A stretch of DNA of 22,464 nt. Source: an uncultured Oscillospiraceae bacterium (GTDB lineage Bacteria; Bacillota; Clostridia; Oscillospirales; Oscillospiraceae). The stretch is from NCBI GenBank assembly GCA_934561175.1, contig CAKTFW010000023.1:1-22464 (forward strand). The letters run 5' to 3'. Positions 19,919 through 22,464 of this stretch are shown here, one piece after another; the first letter of the stretch is position 1, and each line of letters opens with the position of its first letter. The position numbers and the translations under genes are program-made. The notes below the pieces were generated by a model that was not told the DNA's origin, did not search any database, and saw only the letters and a list, made by a program, of their open reading frames with translations.

Positions 19919-19946
19919 ATGATACGGTTTTTTCTGCACTTGTCAA
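19919..19946 (-). promoter_or_regulatory. Promoter of acpP
   Basis: On the minus strand, perfect TTGACA (19946-19941), 16 bases, TATCAT (19924-19919). The -35 box starts five bases after the rpoD stop codon. Confidence 0.78.
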
Positions 19947-19950
19947 GCGG

Positions 19951-21171
19951 TCAATTGAGAAAATCTTTCAGTTTTTTCGACCGGGAAGGATGGCGAAGTT
20001 TGCGCAGCGCTTTCGCCTCAATCTGACGGATTCGCTCCCGTGTCACATCGAATTCACGGCCGACTTCCTCCAATGTATGGGGGCGGCCGTCTTCCAGACC
20101 AAACCGCAGCCGCAGGACTTTTTCCTCTCTGGGCGTCAGGGTACTCAGAACATCGACCAGCTGTTCGCGCAGCAGGTTGTAGGATGCCGCTTCTGCCGGT
20201 TGGGCGGCATCGTCATCCTGAATGAAGTCGCCGAGGTGGCTGTCTTCCTCTTCGCCGATCGGGGTTTCCAAGGAGACCGGTTCCTGGGCAATTTTCAGAA
20301 TTTCTTCTACTTTTTCAACCGGCATGTCCATTTCTTTGGCAATTTCTTCCGGCGTAGGGTCGTGCCCAAGCTGCTGCAGCAGAGTGCGGGAAGTACGGAT
20401 GACCTTATTGATCGTTTCGACCATGTGAACCGGAATTCGGATCGTGCGGGCCTGGTCGGCAATGGACCGGGTGATGGCCTGCCGAATCCACCAGGTGGCA
20501 TAGGTGGAGAATTTATAACCCTTGGTGCAATCGAACTTTTCAACAGCTTTAATAAGACCGAGATTGCCTTCCTGAATCAGGTCAAGAAACTGCATCCCGC
20601 GTCCCACATATCGCTTTGCAATGGAGACCACCAGCCGCAGATTGGCCTCGGCCAGCTTCTGTTTGGCTGCTTCTGCCAGATCAATCCGGTGCTGCAGTGC
20701 GGCCCTGGCTTCGTCTGAAAGCGGTTCTGTCTGTGCTGCCATCTCCGCGGCAGCGGCAGTTCCGTCAAGAATTTGCATTCCGTATTTGGTTTCCTCTTCA
20801 TTGGTGAGCAGTGGAACCTTGCCGATTTCCTTGAGGTACATCCGTACGGGGTCACCCACGGCGTAGGCGTCCATCAGGGTGTCGGTATCAGCCAGCGGTT
20901 CTTCTTCGATCTGTTTGATGTCGTTTTCGCCAGGCTCAGCCTGGTCAAGATTTTTTGTGCCGTGGAGAATCTCCATGATATCGTCCACATCGATTTCAAT
21001 TCCGGCGGCTTCCAGTGCATCATAGAATTTCTCTGCCTGTTCCGGTGCAGCGTCCAGTGCGTCCAGTGTGTCGATTACGACCTTGGAAGGCAGGCTGCCG
21101 TTTTTCTTGCCCTGGGCAATCAGAGCGTCCAGCTTGGCCTGTAGTGTTGTTGCGTTCTGATCTTTTTCCAT
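19951..21171 (-). CDS. rpoD: RNA polymerase primary sigma factor (sigma-A)
   Basis: A 406-residue housekeeping sigma factor. Regions in order: acidic 1.1 (about 1-70, 'LDALIAQGKKNGSLPSKVV'), 1.2 (DPVRMYLKEIGKVPLL), 2 ('NLRLVVSIAKRYVGRGMQFLDLIQEGNLGLIKAVEKFD... FSTYATWWIRQAITR'), 3 ('IRIPVHMVETINK') and 4 ('TLEEVGREFDVTRERIRQIEAKALRKLRHPSRSKKLKDFL'). The long non-conserved region of Proteobacteria is absent, as in Firmicutes. The consensus promoters elsewhere in this window are its expected targets. The ATG at 21171 lies three bases after the dnaG stop, giving the conserved dnaG-rpoD order. Confidence 0.98.
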   Translation of the reverse strand: MEKDQNATTLQAKLDALIAQGKKNGSLPSKVVIDTLDALDAAPEQAEKFYDALEAAGIEIDVDDIMEILHGTKNLDQAEPGENDIKQIEEEPLADTDTLMDAYAVGDPVRMYLKEIGKVPLLTNEEETKYGMQILDGTAAAAEMAAQTEPLSDEARAALQHRIDLAEAAKQKLAEANLRLVVSIAKRYVGRGMQFLDLIQEGNLGLIKAVEKFDCTKGYKFSTYATWWIRQAITRSIADQARTIRIPVHMVETINKVIRTSRTLLQQLGHDPTPEEIAKEMDMPVEKVEEILKIAQEPVSLETPIGEEEDSHLGDFIQDDDAAQPAEAASYNLLREQLVDVLSTLTPREEKVLRLRFGLEDGRPHTLEEVGREFDVTRERIRQIEAKALRKLRHPSRSKKLKDFLN

Positions 21172-21174
21172 TGT

Positions 21175-22464
21175 TCAGTCACCATATCCCTTTGTTTTTT
21201 GCAGCCTGTTGCGGAGTGCCATCAGGTCGCCGTCTGCTTTGGCTTCCCGTCCGGCAGCTTCTTCTGTAATTGTTGTTATGTAGTCAGCGACAGCTTCATC
21301 GCGAACCAGTGATTCTTCGCGGCGCGCAATGGCGGTTAAATGACGGATTTCATCCGGCGTAAAGTCGCCCTCCAATGTGGCCAGCGTCACAGTGCGCCCC
21401 TGCAGATATTGCTGCTTCAGCGCGTCGAAAGCGCGGCCCAGCAGGGCAGAGGAAAATTGCGCACCGGTCAGCGTTTCCGCCTGTGATAGAATGTTTGGCT
21501 CTGTTAAAATCAAACGGAGCAGACCTTCCTCCGCCATGGCGGAACGCAGATCCGTATATTGCTCACCCTTGATCGTTGGCTGCAGCACCCGTGCCGGTTC
21601 CAGTGTGCGCCGGGTTTCCCGCTTCTTTGCGGCGGCGACGCGGCGGCGGTAGGCCTTGTCCACCTCGTATTTCACACTTTCTGTAGAAACGCCGACCAGT
21701 TCGGCGACTCTGGCACCATAAATATCCCGTTCCACAGCGGTAGTAAGACTGGCGACCAGCTCGATCGCCTTGCGTGTGAAGGCGACTTTTTGCTCGTCCA
21801 CCTGCAGATCAAACTGGTTTTGCAGTGCGGTCAATCGGTACTCAATATGATTTTCAGAGCGCTCCAGCAAAAGCCGGAACCGGTCGGCACCATATTTTTT
21901 CAGAAATTCGTCAGGGTCCTTGGCACCTTGCATTCGCAGAACTTTCACCTTGACACCGGTCTGCTCCAGCATGGGAATTGCACGACGGGTGGCATTCTGA
22001 CCAGCTTCGTCACCGTCATAGGTTAAAATAACCTGGGAAGTATATTTGGCAATCAGGTTGGCGTGCTCCTCGGTCAACGCGGTGCCGAGCGAGGCTACAG
22101 CGCAATCAAAACCGTACTGATGCAGGCTGATAGCGTCCATGTAGCCCTCTGTTAGAATCAACATGCCCAGTTTGCTCTTTTTCGCCACATTTAACGCAAA
22201 CAAATTTTTCCGCTTATTAAAGATGAGCGTCTCCGGCGAATTCAGATATTTAGGTTCCCCATCGCCCAGCACGCGCCCGCCGAAGCCGATCACATTGCCG
22301 CGAACATCGATAATGGGGAACATCAGCCGGTTGCGGAAACGGTCGTAAATGGTGCCTTTGTCCCGGCTCTTGACGGCGAGGCCGGCATCCAGCAGATCTT
22401 GCTTCTGGTAGCCCTTTTGCACCATGGCATCAGTCAAGGAAGACCAACTGTCGGGTGCGTATCC
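21175..22464 (-). CDS. dnaG: DNA primase, 5' end outside the window
   Basis: The C-terminal 429 residues or so of primase; the frame is open to the window edge, beginning inside the conserved segment GYAPDSWSSL. Visible: end of the catalytic N-domain ('RFRNRLMFPIIDVRGNVIGFGGR'), the Toprim domain with EGYMD, DGDEAG and KDPDEFL, and the helicase-binding C-terminal region (from about 'EEGLLRLILTEPNIL'). It makes RNA primers for lagging-strand synthesis. The zinc-binding domain lies outside the window. The gene ends three bases before rpoD. Confidence 0.97.
   Translation of the reverse strand, partial: GYAPDSWSSLTDAMVQKGYQKQDLLDAGLAVKSRDKGTIYDRFRNRLMFPIIDVRGNVIGFGGRVLGDGEPKYLNSPETLIFNKRKNLFALNVAKKSKLGMLILTEGYMDAISLHQYGFDCAVASLGTALTEEHANLIAKYTSQVILTYDGDEAGQNATRRAIPMLEQTGVKVKVLRMQGAKDPDEFLKKYGADRFRLLLERSENHIEYRLTALQNQFDLQVDEQKVAFTRKAIELVASLTTAVERDIYGARVAELVGVSTESVKYEVDKAYRRRVAAAKKRETRRTLEPARVLQPTIKGEQYTDLRSAMAEEGLLRLILTEPNILSQAETLTGAQFSSALLGRAFDALKQQYLQGRTVTLATLEGDFTPDEIRHLTAIARREESLVRDEAVADYITTITEEAAGREAKADGDLMALRNRLQKTKGYGD

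Overview
The window looks like a chromosomal segment of a Gram-positive anaerobe of the class Clostridia, probably close to Oscillospiraceae/Ruminococcaceae. The evidence is AGGAGG-type ribosome binding sites before nearly every gene, sigma-A promoters, a T-box riboswitch, a large Bacillus-type SRP RNA just upstream of dnaX, a NiaR-type niacin repressor, and a four-subunit ferredoxin-dependent 2-oxoacid oxidoreductase. No species can be named from the sequence alone.

Layout, left to right. (1) 107-4462, minus strand: a Gld-type ABC exporter operon (ATPase, permease, GldG-like protein, DUF4340 protein), with every gene junction overlapping. (2) 4590-5933, plus strand: no conventional gene, but three tandem, diverged copies of a small free-standing transcription unit. 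Each has a near-consensus promoter, several AGAAAGG-type Shine-Dalgarno motifs that each run into an RTG-NNY-CCR start (M-x-P peptides of 4 to 23 residues), and a terminator whose 5' arm AGCCCCTCAC is identical in all three. This is the most unusual region of the window. (3) 6013-8436, plus strand: a zinc-dependent phospholipase C-like protein, an overlapping YbaK/ProX-type aminoacyl-tRNA deacylase, and a DUF11 repeat protein with no visible export signal. (4) 8482-11700, minus strand: nicotinate phosphoribosyltransferase and the NiaR-type repressor, then a PTS_EIIC_2-type membrane protein whose promoter carries a palindrome of the kind NiaR might bind. (5) 11830-12216, plus strand: a FlK-like hot-dog thioesterase, divergent from pncB. 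(6) 12261-15543, minus strand: a T-box leader with an apparent isoleucine (ATC) specifier, followed by gamma, delta, alpha and beta subunits of a 2-oxoacid:ferredoxin oxidoreductase. (7) 15694-16590, plus strand: an orphan, apparently degenerate CbiE/CbiT (CobL)-like protein. (8) 16630-22464, minus strand: housekeeping genes dnaG (5' end outside the window), rpoD, acpP, SRP RNA, dnaX, ybaB and recR.

How the parts fit. dnaG-rpoD is the core of the macromolecular synthesis operon; ffs-dnaX-ybaB-recR is the arrangement also known from Bacillus. pncB and niaR form a niacin-salvage unit, and the operator-like palindrome suggests, as inference, that the EIIC-like protein is a niacin-related transporter. 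The isoleucine T-box predicts that the oxidoreductase is made when charged tRNA-Ile is scarce. That fits a biosynthetic, reductive-carboxylation role feeding branched-chain amino acid synthesis better than a plain catabolic pyruvate oxidoreductase. The tandem micro-ORF units have no function I can name. Candidate readings are a micropeptide operon, a ribosome-binding decoy RNA (the motif resembles the complement of the 16S rRNA 3' tail), or a translation-controlled leader.
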